Both the position numbers and the translations under genes were made by a program. This document shows, piece by piece, positions 14,486-23,594 of a stretch of DNA of 30,367 nucleotides. Source of the DNA: CBDVBZ01 sp965372355 (GTDB lineage: Bacteria > Krumholzibacteriota > Krumholzibacteriia > WVZY01); assembly GCA_965372355.1 (NCBI GenBank), contig CBDVBZ010000029.1:1-30367 (forward strand), read 5' to 3'. A model generated the notes under the pieces. The model was not told the DNA's origin, searched no databases, and saw only the letters and a list, made by a program, of their open reading frames with translations. The first letter of the stretch is position 1. Every line of letters starts with the position of its first letter.

Positions 14486-16396
14486 ATGAAGATACGAATC
14501 ACAAAGATGATCCTGTGGTTTCTGGCCGGGCTCGGTTCGACGGTTGTCATTCTGCGGATCCTCCACGGACCGGGTTCGGTTACCGCGCTGACGGACATGC
14601 TCCCCTGGGGGATCTGGAAGGGATGGGGCGTCGTGGCACTGGTTCCCATCGGCGGGGCCGGTTTCACGCTGGCGATGCTCGTGTATATATTCCGTCAGGA
14701 TATGTTCAAGCCGGTTGTCCGCGGCGCCGTGCTGCTGGGCCTTATCTGCTATAGCAGCGTCGCGTTCGGCCTGACGATGGACATCGGGATCTGGTGGCGT
14801 ATCGTCTTCCCCGTGTTTTTCTGGCAGTATCATTCGGTGCTCTTCGAGGTCGCCTGGTGTATCATGCTCTACCTGCTCGTTCTGGTCGCGGAGTTCGGGC
14901 ACACCGTATTTCACAAACTCGGGTGGCAGCGGCCGCTCCGCCTGGTCGAGAAGCTCAGCATCTTCTTCGTAATCTTTGGTATCGGTCTCTCGACACTTCA
15001 CCAGTCCTCACTGGGCACGTTGTTTCTGGCCACGCCATTCCGCCTGCACCCGTTGTGGCACACGGACTTCCTTCCGATTCTGTTTTTTATCTCGTCGATG
15101 GCGCTCGGCTGTTTGACCATCTCGTTTCTCACGCTCATCGTGTACTGGCTCTACGGCGGCGAACCGCCGATGAAGGCACTTTCGGGTCTCGCGCGCGTCT
15201 CTGTCTGGCTCATGGTCGGTTATGTCGCGATCAAGTTCATCGAGATCTTCGCGAGCGGGGAGGGGGCGCTCCTTGTGGCCGGTGGCTGGGATACCGCGAA
15301 CTTCTGGTTCGAGATGCTCTTGAGCTCGTTGATCCCGATCGTCGTGCTCATGCGAAAGCGATTCAGAGACAGCAAGACGGCCGTCTTCTGGGTGAGCCTC
15401 GCCGCCATTATCGGGATGTCGCTCAACCGTGTCAACGTGGCGGGTCTCGCAACGATGAGTATCACCAAATCCATATACGTGCCGACCTGGACGGAATGGG
15501 TGATGACGCTTGGCATACTCTCGGCCGCCGGGCTTTTCTATATGTTCTGCGTCGAGTACTTCGGTCTCTTTCCCGGGCTGGGGCGCGAGCGTGTACCGGA
15601 ATGGATTACACCCGGACAGTTCGATCACACCGATTGGAAGACGGTCTATTTCGGTGGTCAGAGGCTCGGTTCGGCCTATCTTTACTCGCTTACTTTTGTC
15701 ATCGCGGCGGCCATGGCGTTTGGATTCGTATCCGATAACGCCGTGTTCGGTGTGACACCGGAGGCAACGCCCGTCGAGAACCCACGCCAGGTCAGAATCA
15801 CAAAGACGGGGGGCGATGACGGTTCGAGCGCGACATTCGAGCTTGCGAGCGGCCAGCGCGATACCGGCCAGGTGGTTGCCACCATCATGATGCTCGACGC
15901 GAACCGCAACGGCCGCTATGTCCTCTTCGATCACGAGGCACACGAATCCCGTCACGGCGGCGAGGACGGTTGTGTGCTGTGTCACCACATGAGCAAACCG
16001 TACGACCGTTGCACGGGCTGCTACGAGTGTCACAGCGACATGCATCTCACCGTCGATGTGTTCGATCACGATCTTCACATGGAAAAACTCGGCGGCAACG
16101 ACCACTGCGCCGAGTGTCACACGGACGACCGGCTCCCAAAGGTGAGGGAAAACACCGCGGACTGTCTCGGATGCCACACGGCGATGGTCACGGCGGGGTC
16201 CCGGGTGACGGTCAGCTCACCGAGAATCAACTCGAGAACCGTCGGGTACATGGACGCCGTCCACGGTCTGTGCATCGGCTGCCACGAAGAGGTTCAGCAA
16301 TCGATGGTGGAGCCGAACGATAGCCTGTCTCGCTGCACCCATTGTCATCAGTCGCTCCCCGACCTCACCGAAGAGGCCTGGAAGCATTATCGCTAA
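14486..16396 (+). CDS. NrfD-family quinone-interacting membrane protein fused to a hexaheme cytochrome domain
   Basis: The first part of this 636-residue protein (to about 430) is a polytopic NrfD/HmcC/DsrP-type domain with nine to ten helices, starting ILWFLAGLGSTVV and including DMLPWGIWKGWGV. A linker leads to a C-terminal domain with six CXXCH motifs: CVLCH (496-500), CYECH, CAECH, CLGCH, CIGCH and CTHCH (617-621), with extra His in DHEAH and DHDLH positions as in class III c3-type haem domains. In known Hmc and Dsr complexes the cytochrome (HmcA, DsrJ) is a separate gene; here it is fused, which fixes the haem domain to the periplasmic side of the quinone subunit. RBS AAGGGAGAG precedes ATG 14486. 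Confidence 0.9.
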   Translation: MKIRITKMILWFLAGLGSTVVILRILHGPGSVTALTDMLPWGIWKGWGVVALVPIGGAGFTLAMLVYIFRQDMFKPVVRGAVLLGLICYSSVAFGLTMDIGIWWRIVFPVFFWQYHSVLFEVAWCIMLYLLVLVAEFGHTVFHKLGWQRPLRLVEKLSIFFVIFGIGLSTLHQSSLGTLFLATPFRLHPLWHTDFLPILFFISSMALGCLTISFLTLIVYWLYGGEPPMKALSGLARVSVWLMVGYVAIKFIEIFASGEGALLVAGGWDTANFWFEMLLSSLIPIVVLMRKRFRDSKTAVFWVSLAAIIGMSLNRVNVAGLATMSITKSIYVPTWTEWVMTLGILSAAGLFYMFCVEYFGLFPGLGRERVPEWITPGQFDHTDWKTVYFGGQRLGSAYLYSLTFVIAAAMAFGFVSDNAVFGVTPEATPVENPRQVRITKTGGDDGSSATFELASGQRDTGQVVATIMMLDANRNGRYVLFDHEAHESRHGGEDGCVLCHHMSKPYDRCTGCYECHSDMHLTVDVFDHDLHMEKLGGNDHCAECHTDDRLPKVRENTADCLGCHTAMVTAGSRVTVSSPRINSRTVGYMDAVHGLCIGCHEEVQQSMVEPNDSLSRCTHCHQSLPDLTEEAWKHYR

Positions 16397-16411
16397 CGCG
16401 AGAAGGAAAAC

Positions 16412-18229
16412 ATGGTACGCAAAGATCTTCCCGAAGAAATCCGCAGCTGGGTGGGACAACAGCTCTTTGATCACGTGCCGAGCAACATCGTCGTGATCAA
16501 CCGCGACTTCGAGGTCGTCATAGCCAACGAGGCGTTCACAAGCGTTTTTGGTGATGTTGCCGGAAAGCACTGCTACGAGGCGTTCAAAAAGAAGCCCGTC
16601 GCCTGCGAGCGCTGTATGGCGGCCCAGACATTCGAAGACGGTCAGGCACACGTGAGCAACGCGTATGGGGTCGATCGAGACGGCAGGTCCGGTTACTACG
16701 TCGTCCACAACGCCCCGATCTACAACGGGTCGGGTGAGGTTGTATACGTCATCGAGATGTCGTACGACGTCACCGACATCAAATCGCTGCAACGGCAATA
16801 CAATATTCTGTTCGAGAGAGTCCCCTGCTATGTCGCAGTCCTGGATCGGGACTTCAAGATTGTTCGCGCAAACGAGCGGCTGCGTAACACATTCGGTGAG
16901 TCTCGGGGCAAGCACTGCTTTCGGGTCTACAAGCACCGGCACGATCGCTGCGAGGACTGCCCGGCCATGAAGACGTTTGCGGATGGAGGCTCGTACACCC
17001 GCGAGCAGGTGGGCATAAACAAACGCGGCATGCTCACACACTATGTCGTGTCGACCGCCCCGCTGTCGAAACGCGGCGGCAAAGTCAACCACGTGATCGA
17101 GATGGCGATCGATGTCACCGAAAGCCACAAGCTATCGCAGGATCTCTTGAAGGAGAGTCATTTCCGCCACGAGTTGACGGAGAACACGCTCGACGCCCTC
17201 GTGGGCACCGATGGGCGCGGTATCGTGAATATCTTCAACCCCGCTGCGGAGCGGTTGTTCAAAGTCCCCGCCGAAGACGTGATCGGAAAGGACCGGGCGT
17301 GGGAGTTTCTGCCCGAGGAATTTCGCGCGATATTCGACCAGAGCGGGCAGACGCTCGTCCTGCCGGAAACGTGTGTCCAGGACTCCGATGGAGACTCGAT
17401 ACCCGTTCGGTTCTCGGGCACGGTACTCGGGGAGGGTTCGGAGGTTACCGGCGGCGCGGGGTTTCTCCAGGACCTCAGGGAGATCAAAAAGCTCGAACAG
17501 GAGACGCTCCTGAACGAGCGTCTCGTTGTTGTGGGCCAGACGGTGGCGCAGCTGTCACACGGGATGAAAAACATCCTGACCGGTGTTCAAGGCGGCCTGT
17601 ACGCGATCAAGGCGGGTATCAAACGCAACGACATCGAGCGCCTCAACACGGGGCGTGACCGCCTGGAGCGCAACGTTGCGCGGATCACCGACTTGGTTCG
17701 GGGATTTCTGAACTATACGAAGGAACACATCCCGCAGGTCGAGCCGACCGACCTCAACGCCGTTGCGGAGGATGTGTTCACACTCTTCCAGGACGCGGCC
17801 ATCCACGACGGCATTCAACTACGGTTCGAGCGGGTCCCTGGCATCGAGCGGGCCAACGTCGACCCGGAAGACATACACACGTGCCTGGAAAACCTGGTTT
17901 CCAATGCGATCGATGCCTGCAAGGAGAAAGACACGGACAACGGGGATCTTCAGGTCACCATCCGCGTGTCGGAGAGTAAGGGCGTTATTACTCTCGAGGT
18001 ATCGGACACGGGGTGCGGAATGGATGACCGGACGAAACGTAAGGTCTTCGGCACGTTCTTTACGACGAAAGGCCTCGAGGGGACCGGCCTCGGACTGCTC
18101 GTTACCAGAAAGCTCATCCGGGCCCACGGTGGAGAGGTCAGTGTCGACTCGGTCATCGATGAGGGGTCTACATTTCGCATAGCGTTGCCACGCGAGAAGT
18201 TGCCGGCAGTGCCGAATGGGCGGCAGTAG
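16412..18229 (+). CDS. Histidine kinase with tandem Cys-rich PAS domains
   Basis: The 605-residue soluble protein has three PAS domains (about 15-125, 130-245 and 250-360), a dimerisation region with H383 in QLSHGMKNILTG, and a HATPase_c domain (NLVSNAIDAC, DTGCGMD, GTGLGLLV). The first two PAS domains share a C-x10-C-x2-C triad: C54/C65/C68 and C169/C180/C183, each starting GKHC. Such a repeated triad suggests a redox-active or metal/cluster site (inference). The H box has HGMKN rather than the usual HEIRNP. It starts 15 bases after the redox operon and is followed by three receiver proteins, its likely partners. Confidence 0.9.
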   Translation: MVRKDLPEEIRSWVGQQLFDHVPSNIVVINRDFEVVIANEAFTSVFGDVAGKHCYEAFKKKPVACERCMAAQTFEDGQAHVSNAYGVDRDGRSGYYVVHNAPIYNGSGEVVYVIEMSYDVTDIKSLQRQYNILFERVPCYVAVLDRDFKIVRANERLRNTFGESRGKHCFRVYKHRHDRCEDCPAMKTFADGGSYTREQVGINKRGMLTHYVVSTAPLSKRGGKVNHVIEMAIDVTESHKLSQDLLKESHFRHELTENTLDALVGTDGRGIVNIFNPAAERLFKVPAEDVIGKDRAWEFLPEEFRAIFDQSGQTLVLPETCVQDSDGDSIPVRFSGTVLGEGSEVTGGAGFLQDLREIKKLEQETLLNERLVVVGQTVAQLSHGMKNILTGVQGGLYAIKAGIKRNDIERLNTGRDRLERNVARITDLVRGFLNYTKEHIPQVEPTDLNAVAEDVFTLFQDAAIHDGIQLRFERVPGIERANVDPEDIHTCLENLVSNAIDACKEKDTDNGDLQVTIRVSESKGVITLEVSDTGCGMDDRTKRKVFGTFFTTKGLEGTGLGLLVTRKLIRAHGGEVSVDSVIDEGSTFRIALPREKLPAVPNGRQ

Positions 18230-18266
18230 CGGTATTCCGGCGCCGAAAGAGAAGGAGGATCTTCAC

Positions 18267-18791
18267 ATGCCAAAACCTGAAGACAAGACGATTCTGGTTG
18301 TCGATGACGAGGATGACGTGCGCGAGTATTTCGCGGACATTCTGATGGACGCCGGGTTCAACGTGGTGACCGCCGCCGACGGAATGGAGGCGCTGGAACG
18401 GGTCCGGGAGAAACTGCCCGATTTTATCTCGCTGGACCTCGTCATGCCCCGCAAATCGGGGATCAAATTTCTGTACGAACTGCGTCACAACAAGGAGTGG
18501 ATGCAGATCCCCGTCGTGATCGTGACGGCGCACGCGCGTGACCAACTGGGCAAAGAGGACTTCAGCGACATTTTCGAGGGCAAAAGTTTTAGCGGTCCCA
18601 AGTCCTATCTCGAGAAACCCGTCGATGAAGAGAAGTACCTGCGCATGGTTTGCGAGAACGTGGGTATCGAGTACGAAGGGCCAGAACCGGAGTCGGCCGA
18701 GGTGCAGCGTGACGAGATCGAAGATATGATGAAGGATGCCGATCCCGAAACGGTTTCCGAGGTACTCAAGCTGCTCAAGAAGAAAAAATAG
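18267..18791 (+). CDS. Stand-alone response regulator receiver with acidic/lysine tail
   Basis: ATG 18267 has a strong AAGGAGG site. The receiver (about 1-135) has acidic residues VVDDED, phospho-acceptor Asp57 (FISLDLVMP) and LEKP. An insert around LGKEDFSDIFEGKSF lies before the final strand. A tail of about 40 residues is acidic, then ends in KLLKKKK. No DNA-binding output domain is present, so it may act through protein contacts or in a phosphorelay from the kinase at 16412-18229. Confidence 0.88.
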   Translation: MPKPEDKTILVVDDEDDVREYFADILMDAGFNVVTAADGMEALERVREKLPDFISLDLVMPRKSGIKFLYELRHNKEWMQIPVVIVTAHARDQLGKEDFSDIFEGKSFSGPKSYLEKPVDEEKYLRMVCENVGIEYEGPEPESAEVQRDEIEDMMKDADPETVSEVLKLLKKKK

Positions 18792-18825
18792 GCGGCACCC
18801 AAACGAGAGCAAGGAGGTGTTGACA

Positions 18826-19179
18826 ATGAGCAAGCACATATTGGTAATCGATGACGAACAGGATGTCCGGGATTTCCTGTCCGATCTGCTGGGAGATCAG
18901 GGGTATTCCGTTCGGCTGGCCGAGGATGGCGTTCAGGCCATGGAGATGATCAAGGAGGAGACGCCGGATCTGATACTTCTCGACCTGATGATGCCGAGAG
19001 AAACCGGGACCGATTTCTACCGCCAGATTCACCGCAAGAAGGAGTTCGAGTCCGTGCCGGTGATCGTCATCAGTGGTCTGCCCGGCCGTTACGTGGCTGT
19101 GGGCAAATCAGTGCCCGTTTTTGACAAACCCATCGATGAGGCCAAACTTCTGGAAAAAGTGAAAAAAACGATCGGGTGA
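18826..19179 (+). CDS. Single-domain response regulator
   Basis: The 117-residue CheY-like protein starts at ATG 18826 behind AAGGAGG. It has VIDDEQD, phospho-acceptor Asp53 (LILLDLMMPR) and FDKP. There is no output domain. It resembles the receiver just upstream (similar insert and MPR after the Asp), suggesting duplication. It probably takes phosphate from the PAS kinase encoded upstream. Confidence 0.88.
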   Translation: MSKHILVIDDEQDVRDFLSDLLGDQGYSVRLAEDGVQAMEMIKEETPDLILLDLMMPRETGTDFYRQIHRKKEFESVPVIVISGLPGRYVAVGKSVPVFDKPIDEAKLLEKVKKTIG

Positions 19180-19182
19180 TCC

Positions 19183-19569
19183 ATGACTTTCAACAAACTA
19201 AGACATTTCAAGACGCTGCTCATCGATGACGACGAGTTCGTACGGGATTCTCTCAGGCTGATGTTCGAGTCGAGAAATTGTCCCCTGTCGACCGTGGAGA
19301 CCGCAGAGGAAGCGATTGAGGTTCTCAATGGGCAGGATTATGATATCATCATAACGGACTACAAGTTGCCGGGGATGAACGGTATCGAGCTTTGCAGACG
19401 GCTCCGAGAGAGCCACCCACACCTCATGAAGATACTGATCACCGCTTATGGATCCCAGGCCCTGGCGGTCGCGGCCGAGGATATCGGAATACATGAGCTC
19501 ATCGAGAAGCCGATTACATCCGAGGCCTTTGAGGCGTCGCTTTCGCGGTTGTTCACCAGGGCTGGCTGA
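19183..19569 (+). CDS. Single-domain response regulator
   Basis: The 128-residue receiver starts three bases after the previous stop. It has LIDDDEF, phospho-acceptor Asp59 (IIITDYKLPGMNG) and IEKP. It lacks an output domain. Its sequence is closer to NtrC-type receivers (YKLPGMNG) than to its two neighbours, so it may act with a different partner or at a different step of a phosphorelay. Confidence 0.88.
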   Translation: MTFNKLRHFKTLLIDDDEFVRDSLRLMFESRNCPLSTVETAEEAIEVLNGQDYDIIITDYKLPGMNGIELCRRLRESHPHLMKILITAYGSQALAVAAEDIGIHELIEKPITSEAFEASLSRLFTRAG

Positions 19570-19720
19570 CGCCCGCCCCCTGTTGACGGTTTGAACATTC
19601 GCGTTGCGACGGTGCCTACGCAAACCGCCTGGAACCGGGGCTCTTCGGGCGGTGTTCAATGCAGTAAGTGCTCTTTGCTCGAGCCGGGTGGTAACGCCCC
19701 GGATGCCGACGGAGGCTAGT
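19570..19720. other. Intergenic region with inverted repeats before the metal-transport unit
   Basis: No gene is seen. ACCGCC (19624-19629) and GGCGGT (19648-19653) could form a weak hairpin, possibly ending the receiver operon, though no T-run follows. TTGAACA (19591-19597) and TGTTCAA (19653-19659) are inverted copies about 55 bp apart. A promoter for the metal-transport genes may lie here, but no convincing -35/-10 pair or Zur box was found. Confidence 0.3.
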
Positions 19721-20128
19721 GTGTTTCCTATTTCGCACAGAGTAGCAAGACGGGCGTTCTCGCTTGCCCTCGCCGTCTGGTTTGTCTTCCTTTCCTTATC
19801 CATACACGGACTCCACCAGCACACCGGGGGACAGTGGAACACCGACGACGCGGGGACCTGTGTCGTCGAACGCGCCGGTGAGGCGATGCACGCCGCCGCC
19901 GCGCGTGTTACCGCCCCCCCCGAGTTCGGCAACAGCGCAATGGCCGATCAGGGTCTCTGCCCCGCGTGCCTGTTTCTCAAAAACTGCAAGCAAAGCGCGA
20001 AGGTCTGGATATCAAAGGCGCCGTGCGCCGCGCCAAACGGCGCTGTGATCGACCGCACAGGCGTCTGTCGCACATCCCACGTCGTATCCTGCGGATCTCC
20101 CCGCGCACCTCCCGCTCCTCTGACATAA
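19721..20128 (+). CDS. Small exported or anchored protein with CPAC motif
   Basis: The 135-residue product starts at GTG 19721, five bases after GGAGG. It has one hydrophobic segment (FSLALAVWFVFLSLSIHG), then LHQHTGG, a Cys pair CPACLFLKNCKQ, further Cys residues and a C-terminus SPRAPPAPLT. Short proteins with His near the membrane helix, a CXXC and an RAPP-type end occur beside metal-uptake genes, and a metal transporter follows here. A role in metal handling is therefore inferred, not shown. I do not recognise a named family with certainty. Confidence 0.6.
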   Translation: MFPISHRVARRAFSLALAVWFVFLSLSIHGLHQHTGGQWNTDDAGTCVVERAGEAMHAAAARVTAPPEFGNSAMADQGLCPACLFLKNCKQSAKVWISKAPCAAPNGAVIDRTGVCRTSHVVSCGSPRAPPAPLT

Positions 20129-20281
20129 CAACGAACGCGATTCACTCATCCAGGGCAGAACGTGGCCGAACGCCGGCCGTTGTTGCCTGCATTTCGCGCC
20201 GTTGCCGATTGGCCCTTCCAGGACAGGCTGCGTCCGAAGGACGTCATCCTTCAATCGGCACAAGTCAATTGAGGTGCACGT
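20129..20281. other. Intergenic region before the outer-membrane protein gene
   Basis: No gene is seen. A GGCC...GGCC inverted repeat with flanking AAC/GTT (about 20157-20187) could be a weak hairpin after the small Cys protein. No T-run, promoter or metal-regulator site was convincing. Confidence 0.3.
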
Positions 20282-21598
20282 ATGCGAATACTAATGATGT
20301 TGTTAATGGTGGGTTTGGTGGTTTGTATCGCCGCAGCGCCCGCGATCTCGGCCGAAGAGGATCCCCCAGAGGGCGAGGAGAGGACAAAGACTGAGGAGGA
20401 CGAACAGAAGAAGATCGATGAAGAGGACGATCTCGATGCGCTGCGGCGTGCCGCCGAAGCCGAGTCAAAGAAAGAAGAAAAGACCGATGAAGCCGCCGGA
20501 GAAAAGATCTTCAAATCGGGCAACCTGGGTCTCCAGGCCCTCAACCCCGAGATCAGTGTGACCGGCGACATGCTTGGGCTATACCAGTCCGGCATCGACG
20601 ATCTGCCGACATCGAAAACGGTATTCCGGACGTTGGGACTTCATTTCGAGGCGTATCTGGACCCCTACTCGAGATTCAAGGCGGCTATACCGATCACCAT
20701 CGTCGACGCGGAAATGGGAGAGGCCTACTTCACGCGCTTCGGTATCCTGTGGCACGCGAACCTCACGCTCGGCAAGTTTCGACAACAGCTTGGCGTCGTC
20801 AACCGCTGGCACAAACACGCGCTCGACTGGTTCGACTTTCCGCTGGCGTTGACGTCGATTTTCGGCCCGGGAGGTCTCAACCAGATCGGGCTCTCGATCG
20901 ATTGGTCCGGATCAACCGGTCCCATCATTCACGGGCTGGTGGCGCAGGTGACCGACGCCACGAACCCGCGCGTGTTCGGACAAAACACGGATAATCTCCC
21001 CAGTATCCTGGGTCGTTATCTGGCGTATCTGGATCTATCGGCCAGTACGTACCTCCAGTTCGGCGTCACGGGAATACTCGGTTGGAACAACGCCTGGAAG
21101 GATTCAGCAGGAGTAGCAGTCGATGATACGCAGGACACCCGTATCTACGGCGCCGATCTCGTTCTGATGTGGGAGCCCACCGACCGGATGCGCTACCGCA
21201 ACGTGGAGTGGCGGACCGAAGGATACTATCTGGACAAGGGAATTTACGTCCCCGATGGATCGGGCGCCGACAGGCTCCAGCCGTGGGGGCTCTACTCGAT
21301 GATCTACTCAAAAGTATCCCGGACGCTCGAGATCGGTGTCCGCTACGATTATTTCTCGCCGGATACAAAGGACTATGCGGCGCTCAGCCCCGATCTGTCG
21401 CTCTCCCCTCTCGCCACGACCGAGAGCGATAACTACCGGCAGTTGGCGGGTGCCTGGTTCACATGGTGGCAGAGCCCGTTTGTAAAGTTCCGGGCAGGAT
21501 ACTCCTACGAGGAGGACAAGGGAACGGGCAGGGATGTTCACTTTGTCACGCTGCAAATGGTCTTTGCTGCGGGCCCGCACAAACACGAGCGCTACTAG
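20282..21598 (+). CDS. Outer-membrane beta-barrel protein linked to metal uptake
   Basis: The 438-residue product has a signal peptide (about 1-24, cleaved after AISA), then about 50 highly charged residues rich in Glu and Lys (possible coiled coil), then a region of alternating hydrophobic strands with aromatic girdles (LHFEAYLDPYSRF, TYLQFGVTGILGWN) ending in an amphipathic last strand VTLQMVFAAG and HKHERY. This is the look of a porin-like barrel. It lies 20 bases before a ZnuA-like gene, so it may help metal cross the outer membrane. The last residues are His-rich and not the usual terminal Phe. No named family is recognised. Confidence 0.7.
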   Translation: MRILMMLLMVGLVVCIAAAPAISAEEDPPEGEERTKTEEDEQKKIDEEDDLDALRRAAEAESKKEEKTDEAAGEKIFKSGNLGLQALNPEISVTGDMLGLYQSGIDDLPTSKTVFRTLGLHFEAYLDPYSRFKAAIPITIVDAEMGEAYFTRFGILWHANLTLGKFRQQLGVVNRWHKHALDWFDFPLALTSIFGPGGLNQIGLSIDWSGSTGPIIHGLVAQVTDATNPRVFGQNTDNLPSILGRYLAYLDLSASTYLQFGVTGILGWNNAWKDSAGVAVDDTQDTRIYGADLVLMWEPTDRMRYRNVEWRTEGYYLDKGIYVPDGSGADRLQPWGLYSMIYSKVSRTLEIGVRYDYFSPDTKDYAALSPDLSLSPLATTESDNYRQLAGAWFTWWQSPFVKFRAGYSYEEDKGTGRDVHFVTLQMVFAAGPHKHERY

Positions 21599-21618
21599 GC
21601 AGACAAGGAGACCTAGCC

Positions 21619-22767
21619 ATGAAGAAATTACCGATACTGATAACGGTGCTGGTCCTGACGGCAGGGCTCGTTGGGCCGCTGCATGCCGATAAACCGCTAC
21701 GGGTCGTCACGACACTGCCCGACTACAAGTTTATCGCCGGGTTTATCGGCGGTGACCGCGTTGTCGTAGGGGCAATCGTCCAGGGCGACCAGGATGCCCA
21801 TTTCATACGCCCCAAACCGTCGTTTGTCACGATGGTTCGCGACGCAGACCTTCTGATATCCACGGGCCTCGATCTCGAGCTGTGGCTGCCCACGGTGGTA
21901 AACAAATCGGGCAACACGCGCGTCCGAAGCGGCGAGCCGGGGTACGTCGCCGCGGCCCAGGGCATGAAACTGCTGGAGAAACCCAAGGTACTGTCACGCT
22001 CGGAGGGCGGCGTGCACATCTACGGTAACCCGCACATTAATTGCAGCCCGATCAATATGAAGGTTGCAGCACGCAACATCGCGATCGGGCTCATCAAAAA
22101 CGACCCTGAGGGAAAGGACTATTACAACGCCAACCTCGACCGATTGCTCGAAGAGTTCGACAGGCGGCTCTTCGGCGACGAGCTCGTCGAGTTCATCGGC
22201 GGCGAGACCCTTTGCAAGCTATCCGAGAAAGGGACGCTGATCTCCTTTCTGGAGGAGTATGAATTCCGAGGCGAGCCGCTCGTCGACTACCTCGGTGGAT
22301 GGGTGGGCGAGATGATGCCGATACGTGGCACGCCGATCGTGACGTACCACAAAAACTGGGTCTATTTCATGCGTCTGTTTGGCCTCGAGGAGGCGGGCAC
22401 CGTCGAGCCAAAACCGGGGATCCCGCCGTCGCCCCAGCACGTCACCGATCTGGTCGAGCTGATGCGGGTACGTGACATCAAGATTCTGCTCGCGGCGAAT
22501 TACTTCGACGAACAAAAAATCCGCACCGTGGCGGGTCGCGTCGATGCCGAGGCGGTTATTGTCCCGCTCTACGTCGATGGTATAGACGGTGTCGACGACT
22601 ACTTCGAGCTCGTCGACTATTGGGTCGATGGTGTATTGACCGCGGCGGAGAGCAAGGGGCTTATCGATGATGAGCACCTTCACCACCAGCGCCGCGACGA
22701 CCGCCACGACGACCGCCATGACAATCACCATGACGACCGTCACCACTCGGGCCGGGGGGCGAGATGA
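21619..22767 (+). CDS. ZnuA/TroA-type metal-binding protein with His/Asp-rich C-terminal tail
   Basis: ATG 21619 follows an AAGGAG site. The 382-residue product has a signal peptide (about 1-23) and the cluster-9 fold of zinc/manganese binding proteins, with putative ligands H61 (DAHFIRPKP), H139 (GNPHI) and H244 (TYHKNW), plus a likely acidic ligand near ANYFDEQ. In ZnuA the His-rich stretch is an internal loop; here a tail of about 30 residues rich in His, Asp and Arg is at the C-terminus after LIDDEHLHH. Zinc is more likely than manganese because of the His content. The stop overlaps the start of the first permease (ATGA). Confidence 0.85.
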   Translation: MKKLPILITVLVLTAGLVGPLHADKPLRVVTTLPDYKFIAGFIGGDRVVVGAIVQGDQDAHFIRPKPSFVTMVRDADLLISTGLDLELWLPTVVNKSGNTRVRSGEPGYVAAAQGMKLLEKPKVLSRSEGGVHIYGNPHINCSPINMKVAARNIAIGLIKNDPEGKDYYNANLDRLLEEFDRRLFGDELVEFIGGETLCKLSEKGTLISFLEEYEFRGEPLVDYLGGWVGEMMPIRGTPIVTYHKNWVYFMRLFGLEEAGTVEPKPGIPPSPQHVTDLVELMRVRDIKILLAANYFDEQKIRTVAGRVDAEAVIVPLYVDGIDGVDDYFELVDYWVDGVLTAAESKGLIDDEHLHHQRRDDRHDDRHDNHHDDRHHSGRGAR

Positions 22768-23591
22768 GCGGCGCACTGGAGTTCTTCACCGTGCAGCTCA
22801 CGCTGATCGCGGTCGTGCTCGTCCTGCACACCTATATGGGGCTTCACATCATTCGCCGCACGATCATCTTCTGCGATCTCGTCCTCGCCCAACAGGCGGC
22901 TCTCGGTGCGCTGATCGGCGTTGCCCTGGGCATCAAGTACGCGACGGGAAGCTCGTATGTCGTGTCGCTCGTCACCGTGCTCATCGGTTCGGTGCTCCTC
23001 TCGGTCATCAAACCGAAGAATCGGATGATCCCACGCGAGGCGGTGATCGGTATCATGTTTGCATTGGCGCTGGTGGCCGCGTTGCTACTGGGCGACAAGC
23101 TCTCGGGCGGCGGCGCCCACGTGACCAAGACACTCGCCGGTTCGATGCTGTGGGTCAGTTGGAAGCTCGTCGGGATCACCATTGCCGTGTACGCCGTGCT
23201 CATCGCGTTCCACTACCGGTTCCGTGATCGTTTCATCGGGCTGTCCGAGGCTCCCGACCGTGTCGAGCACCAACGATGGTGGGATTTCCTGTTCTTCGCC
23301 ACACAGGGGCTTATCACCGTGATGATTGTCCCCATCGCCGGGGTGCTGCTGGCGTACTCGTTCCTGATGATACCGGCCGCAATCGCGGCGTTGTTCTCCA
23401 CGGGATGGATCCGGGCCGTGGTCGTGGGTTGGACCGTCGGGTTCGTCGCGTGTCTCGTGGGTCTAACCGCCTCTTACCACCTGAACCTGCCCTACAGCCC
23501 AAGCCTCGTGTTGTCGTTGGGATTGTTTTTTTTCGTGGCCATTGTCATCCGGTCCGTCCGGCGGCAGGTGGCGTTACAAGAGAGGTCGTGA
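22764..23591 (+). CDS. ABC-3 family metal permease (ZnuB-like), first of two
   Basis: The 275-residue membrane protein has about eight helices and the ABC-3 permease layout: GLHIIRRTIIFCDLVLAQ at the start, an EAVIG segment, and FLMIPAAIAALFS near the end. It overlaps the binding-protein stop by four bases. It should form a heterodimer with the permease encoded next. No gene for the ATPase partner is seen in the window. Confidence 0.88.
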   Translation: MSGALEFFTVQLTLIAVVLVLHTYMGLHIIRRTIIFCDLVLAQQAALGALIGVALGIKYATGSSYVVSLVTVLIGSVLLSVIKPKNRMIPREAVIGIMFALALVAALLLGDKLSGGGAHVTKTLAGSMLWVSWKLVGITIAVYAVLIAFHYRFRDRFIGLSEAPDRVEHQRWWDFLFFATQGLITVMIVPIAGVLLAYSFLMIPAAIAALFSTGWIRAVVVGWTVGFVACLVGLTASYHLNLPYSPSLVLSLGLFFFVAIVIRSVRRQVALQERS

Positions 23592-23594
23592 GCG

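Noticed and set aside
19570..20281. A Zur or other metal-regulator box upstream of the metal-transport genes
   Set aside because: Only generic inverted repeats were found; none matched a known Zur palindrome well enough to report.
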